The notes below the pieces were generated by a model, which was not told where the DNA came from, made no database searches, and saw only the letters and a list, made by a program, of their open reading frames with translations. Shown piece after piece: positions 29,325 to 38,630 of a DNA stretch of 64,000 bases. Origin of the DNA: Aquabacterium sp029268225 (GTDB lineage Bacteria; Pseudomonadota; Gammaproteobacteria; Burkholderiales; Burkholderiaceae_C); assembly GCF_037482285.1 (NCBI RefSeq), contig NZ_JBBEYB010000003.1, forward strand, positions 124,001-188,000. The letters run 5' to 3'. The translations under genes were made by a program, and so were the position numbers. Numbering within the stretch: position 1 is the first letter of the stretch; each line of letters begins with the position of its first letter.

Positions 29325-30451
29325 ATGACAACTATGACCAGTTCTGCTTTCTTCCAACCCAAAGGTGGGTTGATGCTGGGCACCAAGGGTTGGGCGGCCG
29401 TCATGGCGGCCGTGCTCGCGGTGTTGATCCTGGCACCCGTGCTCAACCTTCTGGTGCCAGTCGACTCGGCCTTCCACCTGTCCGACTACGCCTTGTCCCT
29501 CATCGGCAAGATCATGTGCTACGCCATCTGCGCGCTGGCCATGGACCTGATCTGGGGCTACACCGGCATCCTGTCACTGGGACACGGCCTGTTCTTCGCA
29601 CTGGGTGGCTATGCCATGGGCATGTACCTGATGCGCCAGATCGGCCGTGACGGCAGCTACGGCGCCGACATCCCCGACTTCATGGTCTTCCTCGACTGGA
29701 AGGAAGTGCCCTGGCACTGGACCCTGAGCGAGTCCTTCATTGGTCAGATGGCCCTGGTGGTCCTGGTGCCTGGCCTCATCGCCTTCGTGTTCGGCTACTT
29801 TGCCTTCCGCTCGCGCATCAAGGGGGTGTACTTCTCCATCATCACCCAGGCGATGACCTATGCGGCCATGCTGCTCTTCTTCCGCAACGAAACGGGCTTT
29901 GGCGGCAACAACGGCTTCACCGACTTCAAGCGCATCCTGAACATCCCCATCGCCCAGCCGTCCACCCGCATGGTGCTGTTCGTGCTCACCGGTCTCACGC
30001 TCATCGGCTTCTTCCTGATGGCGCGCTGGTTGGTTCACACTAAGTTCGGCCGTGTGCTGCAGGCCATCCGTGATGCTGAAAACCGCGTCATGTTCTGCGG
30101 CTACAACCCGCTGGCCTACAAGCTCGGCATCTGGACGCTGTCGGCCGTGATGTGCGGCATCGCCGGTGCCCTGTACGTGCCCCAGGTCGGCATCATCAAC
30201 CCCAGCGAAATGTCGGCCGCGGCTGGCATCGAGATGGCCATCTGGACGGCCGTGGGCGGTCGCGCCACCCTGATCGGCCCGATCATCGGTGCCTTCTTCG
30301 TCAACGGTGCCAAGAGCTGGTTCACCGTGGCCTTCCCCGAGTTCTGGCTGTATTTCCTCGGCGCCCTGTTCATCGCCGTGACCCTGTTCCTACCCGATGG
30401 CATCGTCGGTGGCGTCAAGAAGTTGCTCAACAAGAAGACCGAGGTGAAGGC

Positions 30452-30455
<4 letters not shown>
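29325..30455 (+). CDS. urtC: Urea ABC transporter permease UrtC
   Basis: A 376-residue LivM-type permease with about ten membrane helices. Recognisable parts are DLIWGYTGILSLGHGLFFALGG, GVYFSIITQAMTYA, FGRVLQAIRDAENRV and the C-terminal GRATLIGPIIGAFFVNG. The ATG at 29325 has no clear ribosome-binding site; a second ATG at 29334 is possible. The stop overlaps the urtD start by 4 bp (ATGA). It pairs with UrtB to form the membrane channel. Confidence 0.95.
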
Positions 30456-31348
<893 letters not shown>

Positions 31349-31390
31349 ACACGGCATTCGTGCAGCGACCCACGCGAAGGAACAGTCAGC

Positions 31391-32095
31391 ATGTTGAAGG
31401 TAGAAAGCGTCAATCAGTACTACGGGGGCTCGCACATCCTGCGCGGCCTGGATTTCGAGGCCAAGCTCGGCGAGGTCACCGTGGTGCTCGGCCGCAATGG
31501 CGTGGGCAAGACCACGCTGCTCAAGAGCCTGATGGGCCTGGTGCCCATCAAGTCGGGCGACATCCTGCTCGATGGTCGCTCCATCAATGGCACCAAGCCT
31601 TATGAACGGGTGCGCCTGGGCGTGGGCTATGTGCCCCAAGGCCGGGAGATTTTCGGACGGCTTACCGTGGCCGAGAACCTGCAAATGGGCCTGGCCAGCA
31701 AGCCGGGCGGCACGCCGCTGCCCGAGCAGCTGTTCGAGCTCTTTCCGGTGCTCAAACAGATGCTGCACCGTCGGGGCGGCGACCTCTCCGGGGGGCAGCA
31801 ACAGCAACTCGCCATTGCCCGCGCCCTGGCCGCTGGCCCCAAGCTGTTGATCCTCGACGAGCCCACCGAAGGCATCCAGCCCAGCATCATCAAGGACATC
31901 GGCCGCGCCATCCGCAAGCTGGCCGACGAGGGGCTCAACGGCCAGAAGATGGCCGTCGTGCTGGTCGAGCAGTTTTACGATTTCGCCGAGGAACTGGCCG
32001 ACCAGTACCTCGTCATGGAGCGCGGCGAGATCATCCGGCAGGGACGTGGCGAGAACATGGCCACCGATGGCGTGCGCCAACTCATGTCGATTTGA
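31391..32095 (+). CDS. urtE: Urea ABC transporter ATPase UrtE
   Basis: A 234-residue LivF-type ATPase that partners UrtD. It has Walker A GRNGVGKTTLLKSLMG, signature LSGGQQQQLAIARAL, Walker B LLILDEPTEGIQPSII and H-loop VLVEQFYDFA. The N-terminus MLKVESVNQYYGGSHILRGL is typical. GAAGGAAC lies before the ATG, 42 bp after urtD. In many relatives ureD follows urtE; here a terminator and an unrelated isomerase gene follow. Confidence 0.96.
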   Translation: MLKVESVNQYYGGSHILRGLDFEAKLGEVTVVLGRNGVGKTTLLKSLMGLVPIKSGDILLDGRSINGTKPYERVRLGVGYVPQGREIFGRLTVAENLQMGLASKPGGTPLPEQLFELFPVLKQMLHRRGGDLSGGQQQQLAIARALAAGPKLLILDEPTEGIQPSIIKDIGRAIRKLADEGLNGQKMAVVLVEQFYDFAEELADQYLVMERGEIIRQGRGENMATDGVRQLMSI

Positions 32096-32129
32096 GCGCA
32101 GACAAATCAGACCCCCGGCAAGGGCATGG

Positions 32130-32158
32130 GGCCAGAGGTTAGACTCTGGCCTCTTTTT
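32130..32158 (+). terminator. Rho-independent terminator of the urt operon
   Basis: GGCCAGAG (32130-32137) and CTCTGGCC (32144-32151) form a perfect 8-bp stem with loop GTTAGA, followed by TCTTTTT. It lies 35 bp past the urtE stop and 29 bp before the isomerase ATG. Confidence 0.85.
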
Positions 32159-32186
32159 CATTCGCCTCACTCAGAAAGGACACGCC

Positions 32187-32540
32187 ATGGCTGTCGTCAC
32201 CACCACCTCCGGTCTGCAATACGAAGACGTTACCGTCGGTAGCGGCGCTGAAGCCAAGGCCGGCAACTACGTGTCCGTGCACTACACCGGCTGGCTCTAC
32301 CAGAACGGCGTCAAGGGTGCCAAGTTCGACTCCAGCAAGGACCGCAACGACCCCTTCGCCTTCCCGCTGGGCGCTGGCCACGTCATCCGCGGCTGGGACG
32401 AAGGCGTGCAAGGCATGAAGGTCGGTGGCACCCGCATCCTGGTGATCCCCGCCGAGCTGGGCTACGGTGCCCGCGGTGCTGGCGGCGTCATCCCCCCCAA
32501 CGCCACCCTGATGTTTGAAGTCGAACTGCTGGGCGTCTGA
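32187..32540 (+). CDS. FKBP-type peptidyl-prolyl cis-trans isomerase
   Basis: A 117-residue single-domain FKBP that speeds proline isomerisation during folding. It contains VSVHYTGWLY, KFDSSKDRNDPFAFPLGAGH, VIRGWDEGVQGMKVGG and IPAELGYGARG-GGVIPPNATL, covering the FK506-binding pocket. No signal peptide, so it is cytoplasmic. AAAGGA precedes ATG 32187. It lies 6 bp upstream of the DUF1841 gene and is likely co-transcribed with it. Confidence 0.93.
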   Translation: MAVVTTTSGLQYEDVTVGSGAEAKAGNYVSVHYTGWLYQNGVKGAKFDSSKDRNDPFAFPLGAGHVIRGWDEGVQGMKVGGTRILVIPAELGYGARGAGGVIPPNATLMFEVELLGV

Positions 32541-32546
32541 TCCACC

Positions 32547-32978
32547 ATGTTTGCCCCCAGCCAGGAACAGGTTCGTCGTTTCTTCTGTGAGGCCTGGGCC
32601 AAGCACCTGGCTGGCCAGCCGCTCACCCCGTTGGAGGCGCAAGCCACCGACTGGATGATCGAGCACCCTGAATACCATCAGGATCTGTCTGACGTGGACG
32701 CGGCCATCGCCGCCGTCTACACCGTGGAGGAGGGGCGCACCAACCCCTTCCTGCACCTGTCCATGCACCTGTCCATCACCGAGCAGGTCAGCATCGACCA
32801 GCCGCGTGGCGTCAAAGCCGCCATCGAGCGGCTGGCACAGCGACTCAACTCCCTGCACGAAGCCCACCACGTCGCCATGGAAGCCCTGGGCGAAATGGTC
32901 TGGGAAGCGCAGCGCTCTGGCCGCCCGTTTGACGGCCAAGGCTACATCGACCGCCTGATGATGCGCGCCACCCGCTGA
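32547..32978 (+). CDS. DUF1841 family protein
   Basis: A 143-residue soluble protein of a family found mainly in beta- and gammaproteobacteria. The pattern matches DUF1841: MFAPSQEQVRRFFCEAWAKH at the start, NPFLHLSMHLSI with a conserved histidine pair, HEAHHVAMEALGEMVWEAQR, and a final Tyr-Ile-Asp-Arg. Function unknown; the repeated His/Glu residues suggest metal binding. It follows the isomerase by 6 bp and is followed by a terminator. Confidence 0.85.
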   Translation: MFAPSQEQVRRFFCEAWAKHLAGQPLTPLEAQATDWMIEHPEYHQDLSDVDAAIAAVYTVEEGRTNPFLHLSMHLSITEQVSIDQPRGVKAAIERLAQRLNSLHEAHHVAMEALGEMVWEAQRSGRPFDGQGYIDRLMMRATR

Positions 32979-33056
32979 GTCGGGTTATTGCTAGGATCGA
33001 CTTCTGGGGACACCGGAAAAGCGGGACTTTTCACACGGCCCGACCCTGTGGTCAGG

Positions 33057-33077
33057 GGGGGCGTTTCGCCCCCTTTT
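33057..33077 (+). terminator. Rho-independent terminator after the DUF1841 gene
   Basis: GGGGGCG (33057-33063) and CGCCCCC (33067-33073) form a 7-bp stem with loop TTT, followed by TTTT. It lies 78 bp past the DUF1841 stop and upstream of the adhesin gene. Confidence 0.75.
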
Positions 33078-33133
33078 GACGCGAACTCGCCCTAAAGTGA
33101 CACGTGTTGAACACTCTTTTCACGAGTCGCCCT

Positions 33134-35626
33134 ATGTCGATCCTTGCTGTCTCTGCCGGTATCGTCACCGCCGTTCGGGGTGAAGCCTATGTCCGGTCTC
33201 CCCAGGGCGATCTGATTGCCGTGAAAGTGGGCGATAAGCTTCCCGATGGTCAGCCCATCCTGGGCCCCAACGGAGAGGTTCTGGAAGTGGCCGCGGCGCC
33301 CACGGCACGCGCCCAGACCGAGATCGATGACGCGATCGCCAACCTTGACACGCCTCAGGGCGAAGAGGAAGCCCCTGCTGCGGGCTTGACGGGAGGCGAG
33401 GGTGGCTCGCTCGGCTTGGGTCTGCGAGTGGACCGCGTCAGCGAAGCGGTCTCTCCCCAATCCTTCGGCTTCGGTACGCCCGACGCGCCGGCGCCTTCAG
33501 CGCCTCTGCCTGGCGCCTTCACCGACCAACGCTCGCTCACCAACCCTGAGCCCGAGACACCGCAGCCCCCCGAGCCGCCCGTCAGCCTGCCGTTCCTCAC
33601 GGTGTTCGGGCAAGATGCCGTCGAAGGCCAAGCGGTCGAGTTCACCGTGGGCCTGACGCAGGCCCCTGTCGGCCCGGTCACCGTTCGGCTCGACCTGTTG
33701 CCAGGCACCGATGCGGCCGATGCCGCACAGCCGGGCATCGACACTGCCACGGCACTTGAATACTTCAACACCGCAACCCAGCAATGGACAGCTGTCAGTG
33801 GTGATTTGAGCTTTGCGCCTGGGCAGACCGCGATCCGTGTTCGAGTCGCCACTTTGGATGATCAGGATGTTGAAGGCGTGGAGTTCATCCAGCTGCGTGC
33901 CACGGTCACCAGCGGTGAAACGGTCAACAGCGTGAACTGGAGTGACACGGCCATCACCGACAACGACAAGCCTTTCCTGATCGTTTACGGCCAAGACACC
34001 ACCGAGGGCGGTTACGCAGGTTTCACGGTCAACCTGACCCAGCCTTCGCCCCAGCCCGTGACGGTGCGCCTGGCTTTGATGGCCGGCTCCGACCCAATGG
34101 ACGCGGCTGAGCCCGGTGTGGACACAACGGGCCCGCTTCAATACTTCAACACCAGCAGCCAGGCGTGGGAGACCGTGACCGGTGATCTGACGCTGGCCGC
34201 TGGGCAAACCCAGATCCAGGTCCGCGTGGCCACAGTGGATGATGCCGAGGTCGAAGGCCTGGAGTTTCTCCAGTTGCAAGCCACCGTCATCAGTGGTGAG
34301 ACCGCCAATACCGAGTCGCGCAACGACACGGCCATCACCGACAACGACAAGCCTTTCCTGGTTGTTTATGGCCAGGACACCACTGAGGGTGAGCATGCCG
34401 GCTTCACGGTCAACCTGACCCAGCCCTCGTCCGAGCCCGTCACGGTGCGCCTGGCCTTGCTGGCCGGCTCCGATCCGGTCGACGCGGCCGAGCCTGGCGT
34501 GGACTCGACGGGTCCGCTCGAGTACTTCAACACCATCAGCCAAGCGTGGGAAACCGTGACCGGCGACCTGACGTTGGCACCGGGACAGACCCAGATCCAG
34601 GTGCGCGTGGCCACAGTGGACGATGCCGAGATTGAGGGTCTGGAGTTTCTCCAGTTGCAGGCCACCGTCATCAGCGGTGACACCGCCAATGCCGAGTCTC
34701 GCAACGACACCGCCATCACGGACAACGACAAGCCCTACATGGTTGTCTTCAGCGAGGATGCCATCGAGGGTCAACACGCTCACTACTCCGTCAATCTCAC
34801 CTCGGTCACGGGCGAAGTGGTGTCGGTGTCCTTGGCATTGCAGGCGGGCGGCACCCCGTTGCTCGATGCGGCGCTGCCGGGTGTCGATTCGGCCAACCAA
34901 TTGGAGTACTTTGACACGTCGGCCCAGCAATGGCTTGCCGTGACCGGCCCGTTGAGTTTTCAGCCGGGAGACACCCGCATCGATGTGCGCGTGCCCACCC
35001 TGGACGATGCCGAGGTCGAGCCGGTCGAGTTTCTACGCCTGCAGGCCACGGTCGTCGAGGGCAATGTGATCAATCCGGTCACCTGGAATGACGTCGCCAT
35101 CACCGACAACGAGGGGCGGACCGTCGTCGGCACCTCGGACGCCGATGAGGTGTTGGGCCAGGCTGGCGCGGATGTTCTGCAAGGCCGGGCAGGTGACGAT
35201 CTGCTTTACGGTGGCCAGGGCGATGACCGTCTGAGGGGCGACGAGGGCGGTGATGTGTTTGCCTGGCGTTTGAGCGATGTGGTGACAGGCCGTGCCACGG
35301 TCGATCGCATCGAGGATTTCGACCTCGCGCCCCATGGCAATGGTGGTGATGTGCTGGACTTGCGTGACCTTCTGCAGGGTGAGTACAGCGATGGCGGCGT
35401 GGGCAATCTGGGCCAGTATCTGCACTTTGATACGAGCGGCTCGGACACACGCATCCAGATCAGCGTGGCCGGTGACCTGACCGATGGGCAGGGCACGATC
35501 ACCCAGGAAATCGTGCTGCAAGGGGTCAACCTGCGCACAGCCTTCGGTCTGGAAACAGGCGCAGGAGACGGTGCCATCATCGCGCGGATGCTGGCTGACC
35601 AGAAGCTCTGGGTGGATGCGGCCTGA
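33134..35626 (+). CDS. LapA-type retention-module repeat adhesin with RTX-like C-terminus
   Basis: An 830-residue acidic secreted protein. Residues 1-52 match the N-terminal retention module of LapA-like adhesins (AGIVTAVRGEAYVRSPQGDL, VGDKLPDGQPILGPNGEVLEV), followed by PAAG at 81-84, a candidate LapG di-alanine cleavage site. Four tandem 127-residue Calx-beta-like repeats (~155-660), each ending in a TAITDNDK-type motif, form the stalk. The C-terminus has glycine-Asp nonapeptide repeats (GAGDDLLYGGQGDDRLRGDEG) and a type I secretion target region (DRIEDFD, VLDLRDLL). It should be exported by a type I system and held at the outer membrane. No transporter genes, lapD or lapG are nearby. ATG 33134 is preferred over GTG 33104. 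Confidence 0.85.
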   Translation: MSILAVSAGIVTAVRGEAYVRSPQGDLIAVKVGDKLPDGQPILGPNGEVLEVAAAPTARAQTEIDDAIANLDTPQGEEEAPAAGLTGGEGGSLGLGLRVDRVSEAVSPQSFGFGTPDAPAPSAPLPGAFTDQRSLTNPEPETPQPPEPPVSLPFLTVFGQDAVEGQAVEFTVGLTQAPVGPVTVRLDLLPGTDAADAAQPGIDTATALEYFNTATQQWTAVSGDLSFAPGQTAIRVRVATLDDQDVEGVEFIQLRATVTSGETVNSVNWSDTAITDNDKPFLIVYGQDTTEGGYAGFTVNLTQPSPQPVTVRLALMAGSDPMDAAEPGVDTTGPLQYFNTSSQAWETVTGDLTLAAGQTQIQVRVATVDDAEVEGLEFLQLQATVISGETANTESRNDTAITDNDKPFLVVYGQDTTEGEHAGFTVNLTQPSSEPVTVRLALLAGSDPVDAAEPGVDSTGPLEYFNTISQAWETVTGDLTLAPGQTQIQVRVATVDDAEIEGLEFLQLQATVISGDTANAESRNDTAITDNDKPYMVVFSEDAIEGQHAHYSVNLTSVTGEVVSVSLALQAGGTPLLDAALPGVDSANQLEYFDTSAQQWLAVTGPLSFQPGDTRIDVRVPTLDDAEVEPVEFLRLQATVVEGNVINPVTWNDVAITDNEGRTVVGTSDADEVLGQAGADVLQGRAGDDLLYGGQGDDRLRGDEGGDVFAWRLSDVVTGRATVDRIEDFDLAPHGNGGDVLDLRDLLQGEYSDGGVGNLGQYLHFDTSGSDTRIQISVAGDLTDGQGTITQEIVLQGVNLRTAFGLETGAGDGAIIARMLADQKLWVDAA
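33596..35119 (+). repeat. Four tandem 381-bp coding repeats in the adhesin gene
   Basis: The repeat units begin at 33596, 33977, 34358 and 34739, exactly 381 bp (127 codons) apart. Units 2 and 3 are nearly identical at the DNA level, units 1 and 4 more diverged, pointing to recent duplication or gene conversion in the middle. Copy number is expected to vary between strains. Confidence 0.9.
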
Positions 35627-35651
35627 CCACGCCGAGCAGCCTTGAGTATGA

Positions 35652-35677
35652 CAAAGCCCGCCATTTGGCGGGCTTTG
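35652..35677. terminator. Perfect 11-bp hairpin after the adhesin gene
   Basis: CAAAGCCCGCC (35652-35662) and GGCGGGCTTTG (35667-35677) form a perfect stem with loop ATTT, with A-rich and T-rich ends. It lies between the convergent adhesin and cytochrome genes and can serve both strands. Confidence 0.8.
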
Positions 35678-35711
35678 TTCATGGGCGCCGGCGGTGGTGG
35701 TGGGCCTTGCC

Positions 35712-36386
35712 TCAGCGCAGACGAGGTTGCGGCACCGTTTTCAGGTCGCCTGGCAGGCTGGCGATGTGTTGGGCCAACAACTTCAACTCCTTGGCGTTGA
35801 AGGCTTGCACCTGCGCGGCCATGATCGGGCTGCTTCGTCCGATGTTGGGGTTGTTGGCTGTGTGGTACGCCTTCAGGGCCACGAACAGGTAATCCGCATG
35901 CTGGCCCCCCAGCTTTGGGTAGCTTGGATCGATGGGTTTGCTCAGGTTCTCGCCATGACAGGCCATGCAGTTGCCCTTGGTCAGCAAAGCTTGCACCTCG
36001 GAGCTGGCCGTGCCGCCTTTGGCTGGCGTGGGTGGCAGGTCCTGACCATGAGAAGCATAGTAAGCCGCCAGGTCAGCAATGTCCTGATCGCTCAGGGAGG
36101 TGGCCACGGCCTTCATCGTCGGGTGCTTGCGGTCACCTTTGCGATACCCCATCAAGGCGGCCGCCAGGTAGGCTTCTGATTGCCCCGAGATCTTGGGCAC
36201 CTTGTGCACCTCGGGGAAACTGGACTGATAGCCAGGGATGCCATGGCATCCCACACACATGGCGACTTTGCTGCGTGCAGCATTCACATCGCCTGCCTTC
36301 ACGTTCTGCGCGCAAGCGCCGAACGCCAGCAATGCCGCGGAGGTCAAGACGCCAAAAGAACGGAGCAGGTGAGGCAGTGTGTTCAT
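35712..36386 (-). CDS. Di-heme cytochrome c4-like protein
   Basis: A 224-residue periplasmic protein. The signal peptide is LLRSFGVLTSAALLAFGACA-Q; a cysteine at its end also leaves a lipoprotein option open. Two c-type heme sites are CVGCH and CMACH, in two similar halves, as expected for class c4. Methionines suitable as the sixth ligand follow each (HPTMKAVA; SSPIMAAQ). It would carry electrons between the bc1 complex and terminal oxidases or other acceptors. The start at 36386 is chosen because the signal peptide begins there; the ORF can be extended 26 codons. Divergent from the MoxR gene. Confidence 0.9.
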   Translation of the reverse strand: MNTLPHLLRSFGVLTSAALLAFGACAQNVKAGDVNAARSKVAMCVGCHGIPGYQSSFPEVHKVPKISGQSEAYLAAALMGYRKGDRKHPTMKAVATSLSDQDIADLAAYYASHGQDLPPTPAKGGTASSEVQALLTKGNCMACHGENLSKPIDPSYPKLGGQHADYLFVALKAYHTANNPNIGRSSPIMAAQVQAFNAKELKLLAQHIASLPGDLKTVPQPRLR

Positions 36387-36489
36387 GGTGGGCAGTGGAA
36401 AATGGCTGCTGAGTGAAACACGGTCGTTCAGCCCATTATTGGGGCTCAGCCTATACTCGAACACAGTAGCAACCCTGTTGAGTCAGCGC

Positions 36490-37332
36490 ATGAAATTCCA
36501 AGGTACCGATCAATACGTCGCCACCGATGACTTGAAACTGGCCGTGAACGCCGCCCTCAAGTTGCAGCGGCCCTTGCTGGTCAAGGGCGAGCCAGGCACC
36601 GGCAAAACGATGTTGGCCGAGCAGGTTTCCGAAGCACTGGGTATGCCCTTGCTGCAATGGCACATCAAGTCCACCACCAAGGCCCAGCAAGGCCTGTACG
36701 AGTACGACGCCGTCAGCCGCCTGCGAGACAGCCAGTTGGGCGACGAGAAAGTGCGAGACATCCACAACTACATCGTCAAAGGCACCCTGTGGCAGGCCTT
36801 TGAGGCCGATCAGCAAGTTGCCTTGCTCATCGACGAAATCGACAAGGCCGACATCGAGTTCCCCAACGATCTTTTGCGTGAGCTCGATCGCATGGAGTTC
36901 TACTGCTACGAGACCCGTCAGCTGATCCAGGCCAAGCATCGCCCCCTGGTCATCATCACCTCGAACAACGAGAAGGACCTGCCCGACGCCTTCCTGCGTC
37001 GCTGCTTCTTCCACTACATCCGCTTCCCCGATGCGTCCACGATGAAGCAGATCGTCGAGGTGCACTTCCCCCACATCAAGCAAGACCTGCTGCAAGCGGC
37101 CATGCGTCATTTCTACGAGGTGCGCAACCTGCCGGGCCTCAAGAAGAAGCCCAGCACCTCGGAGCTGATCGACTGGCTCAAGCTGCTGGTGGCCGAGGAC
37201 ATCCCGCTGGAAGTGCTGCAAAACAAGGACGAAAAGGTCAGCGTGCCGCCGCTGGTGGGCGCCTTGCTCAAAAACGAGCAAGACCTCAGCCTGTTCGAGA
37301 AGCTGGTCCACATGGCCCGCCACAACCGCTGA
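36490..37332 (+). CDS. MoxR-family AAA+ ATPase
   Basis: A 280-residue ATPase. It shows Walker A GEPGTGKTMLAEQV, Walker B LLIDEIDKADIEFPNDLL, sensor 1 VIITSNNEKDLPDAFLRR (arginine finger in LRRC) and a helical C-terminal lid. Such proteins work with von Willebrand factor A partners to mature or insert metal into target enzymes. The usual partner, a CoxE-like VWA protein, is encoded 1.3 kb downstream on the same strand, separated by an opposite-strand diguanylate cyclase. The ATG at 36490 fits the family N-terminus (MKFQGTDQYVATDDL). Confidence 0.92.
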   Translation: MKFQGTDQYVATDDLKLAVNAALKLQRPLLVKGEPGTGKTMLAEQVSEALGMPLLQWHIKSTTKAQQGLYEYDAVSRLRDSQLGDEKVRDIHNYIVKGTLWQAFEADQQVALLIDEIDKADIEFPNDLLRELDRMEFYCYETRQLIQAKHRPLVIITSNNEKDLPDAFLRRCFFHYIRFPDASTMKQIVEVHFPHIKQDLLQAAMRHFYEVRNLPGLKKKPSTSELIDWLKLLVAEDIPLEVLQNKDEKVSVPPLVGALLKNEQDLSLFEKLVHMARHNR

Positions 37333-37347
37333 ACAAGCGGTCGCGCC

Positions 37348-38538
37348 TCAATGTGGCGCGGCTGCCTCGTTCGGCGTCGGGGCCGACACCACCATGTTGC
37401 GGCCCCCTTCCTTGGCTTGGTAAAGGGCCGCATCGGCCCGGCGCAACAGTGATTGCAGCGTCTCTTGCGGGTTGTCCGCGCACACCAGCCCCATGCTGAT
37501 CGTGACCGGCACGTTCACGGTCCCCCAGGCAATCGGGCGCTCGCAGACACTCTCCCGAAGACGCTCGGCAGCCTGCAAGGCGCCTTCGTGTTCGGTGTGC
37601 GGCAGCAGCACGCAGAACTCCTCGCCGCCGTAGCGCGCCACGTGGTCCACCTCCCGTGCCTCGGCCTGCAGGCGGCGCGCAACTTCCATCAGAACCTGAT
37701 CGCCTGCCGGGTGACCGAGTTGGTCGTTCACATGCTTGAAGTGGTCGATGTCGATCAGCAGGATGGAAAAAGGCTGGTTGAAACGCTCCAGACGTTGCGT
37801 TTCACGCGCCAGCATGGCTTCAATGGCGCGGCGGTTGAGCAAGCCCGTCAGGCCGTCATGCAGCGAGAGGTGCTCAAGTCGCCCCACCAGTCGCATGACC
37901 ACGATGTATCCCAACACGAAGCTGGTGAGGATCGACAGCGTGACGCTCACGAAACTCAGCACGAACTGCCGTGTCTCGAGCGGGCTGTCCAGCCATGGCC
38001 ACGGCCAGTTGGGGCCCAGCTGGCTCAGGCCTGTCACGATCGCACACAAGGCGATGACACAGAACATGAGGGACGCTGCCCAGGCCGTGCCTCGGTTGAA
38101 CTCCCGCTTCAGTGGGTGGTAGACCTCGCGAACGCTCAGCAGCATGGCAACGGCCACCACACCGGCACTCACGGCCACCCCTGCAGCTTGCCAGCTGAGC
38201 GGCACGCACACCAGAATGTTGAATCCCATCAAGGCCATGCTCAGCGCCAGATGGCGTGCTTCGGTGCGAGGCAGTTTGAGGAACACCTGCAAACCTTGCC
38301 TCATCCAGATGGCAGCCAGCGCGGCGAGCGAGCAGGCTGTGAGGATGCGCAACTCTGCGGGGCCGCTGCCAGGGAGCAGGATCAGGCACAGGCCCACACC
38401 ATTGCCCAGGCTGGCGATCAGCCAGTAGCGCGCAGCGCGGCTCGACAGTCCCATCCAGGTGCCGCCCATCCACCACATGCCCGTGGTGAGCGTGTGACTC
38501 AGCAGAACGAAGGCCAGCAGCAGGTGGCGAGTTTCCAT
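37348..38538 (-). CDS. Membrane diguanylate cyclase (GGDEF)
   Basis: A 396-residue protein. Six or seven hydrophobic helices cover residues ~1-215 without a recognised sensor family. They are followed by a GGDEF domain (~225-385) with LSLHDGLTGLLNRRA, LLIDIDHFKHVND, the catalytic RYGGEEF, and an allosteric inhibitory RxxD site (REVD) five residues before it. Both active and product-inhibition sites are intact, so it should make cyclic di-GMP and feel feedback. No EAL domain. It lies on the opposite strand between the MoxR and VWA genes. Confidence 0.92.
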   Translation of the reverse strand: METRHLLLAFVLLSHTLTTGMWWMGGTWMGLSSRAARYWLIASLGNGVGLCLILLPGSGPAELRILTACSLAALAAIWMRQGLQVFLKLPRTEARHLALSMALMGFNILVCVPLSWQAAGVAVSAGVVAVAMLLSVREVYHPLKREFNRGTAWAASLMFCVIALCAIVTGLSQLGPNWPWPWLDSPLETRQFVLSFVSVTLSILTSFVLGYIVVMRLVGRLEHLSLHDGLTGLLNRRAIEAMLARETQRLERFNQPFSILLIDIDHFKHVNDQLGHPAGDQVLMEVARRLQAEAREVDHVARYGGEEFCVLLPHTEHEGALQAAERLRESVCERPIAWGTVNVPVTISMGLVCADNPQETLQSLLRRADAALYQAKEGGRNMVVSAPTPNEAAAPH

Positions 38539-38630
38539 GTCGGGTGCGGTTTCAGGGCTTCACAGAGGCCCCAGGCTTTCGTTTGGATGGATCCGGGGTG
38601 AAAATAGCGCAGAGACTTTCTGGAAAGCCC

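Noticed and set aside
33596..35119. Regularly spaced repeats that might suggest a CRISPR array
   Set aside because: The period is 381 bp and in-frame within one gene; they are coding protein repeats. No CRISPR-like short repeats were seen anywhere.
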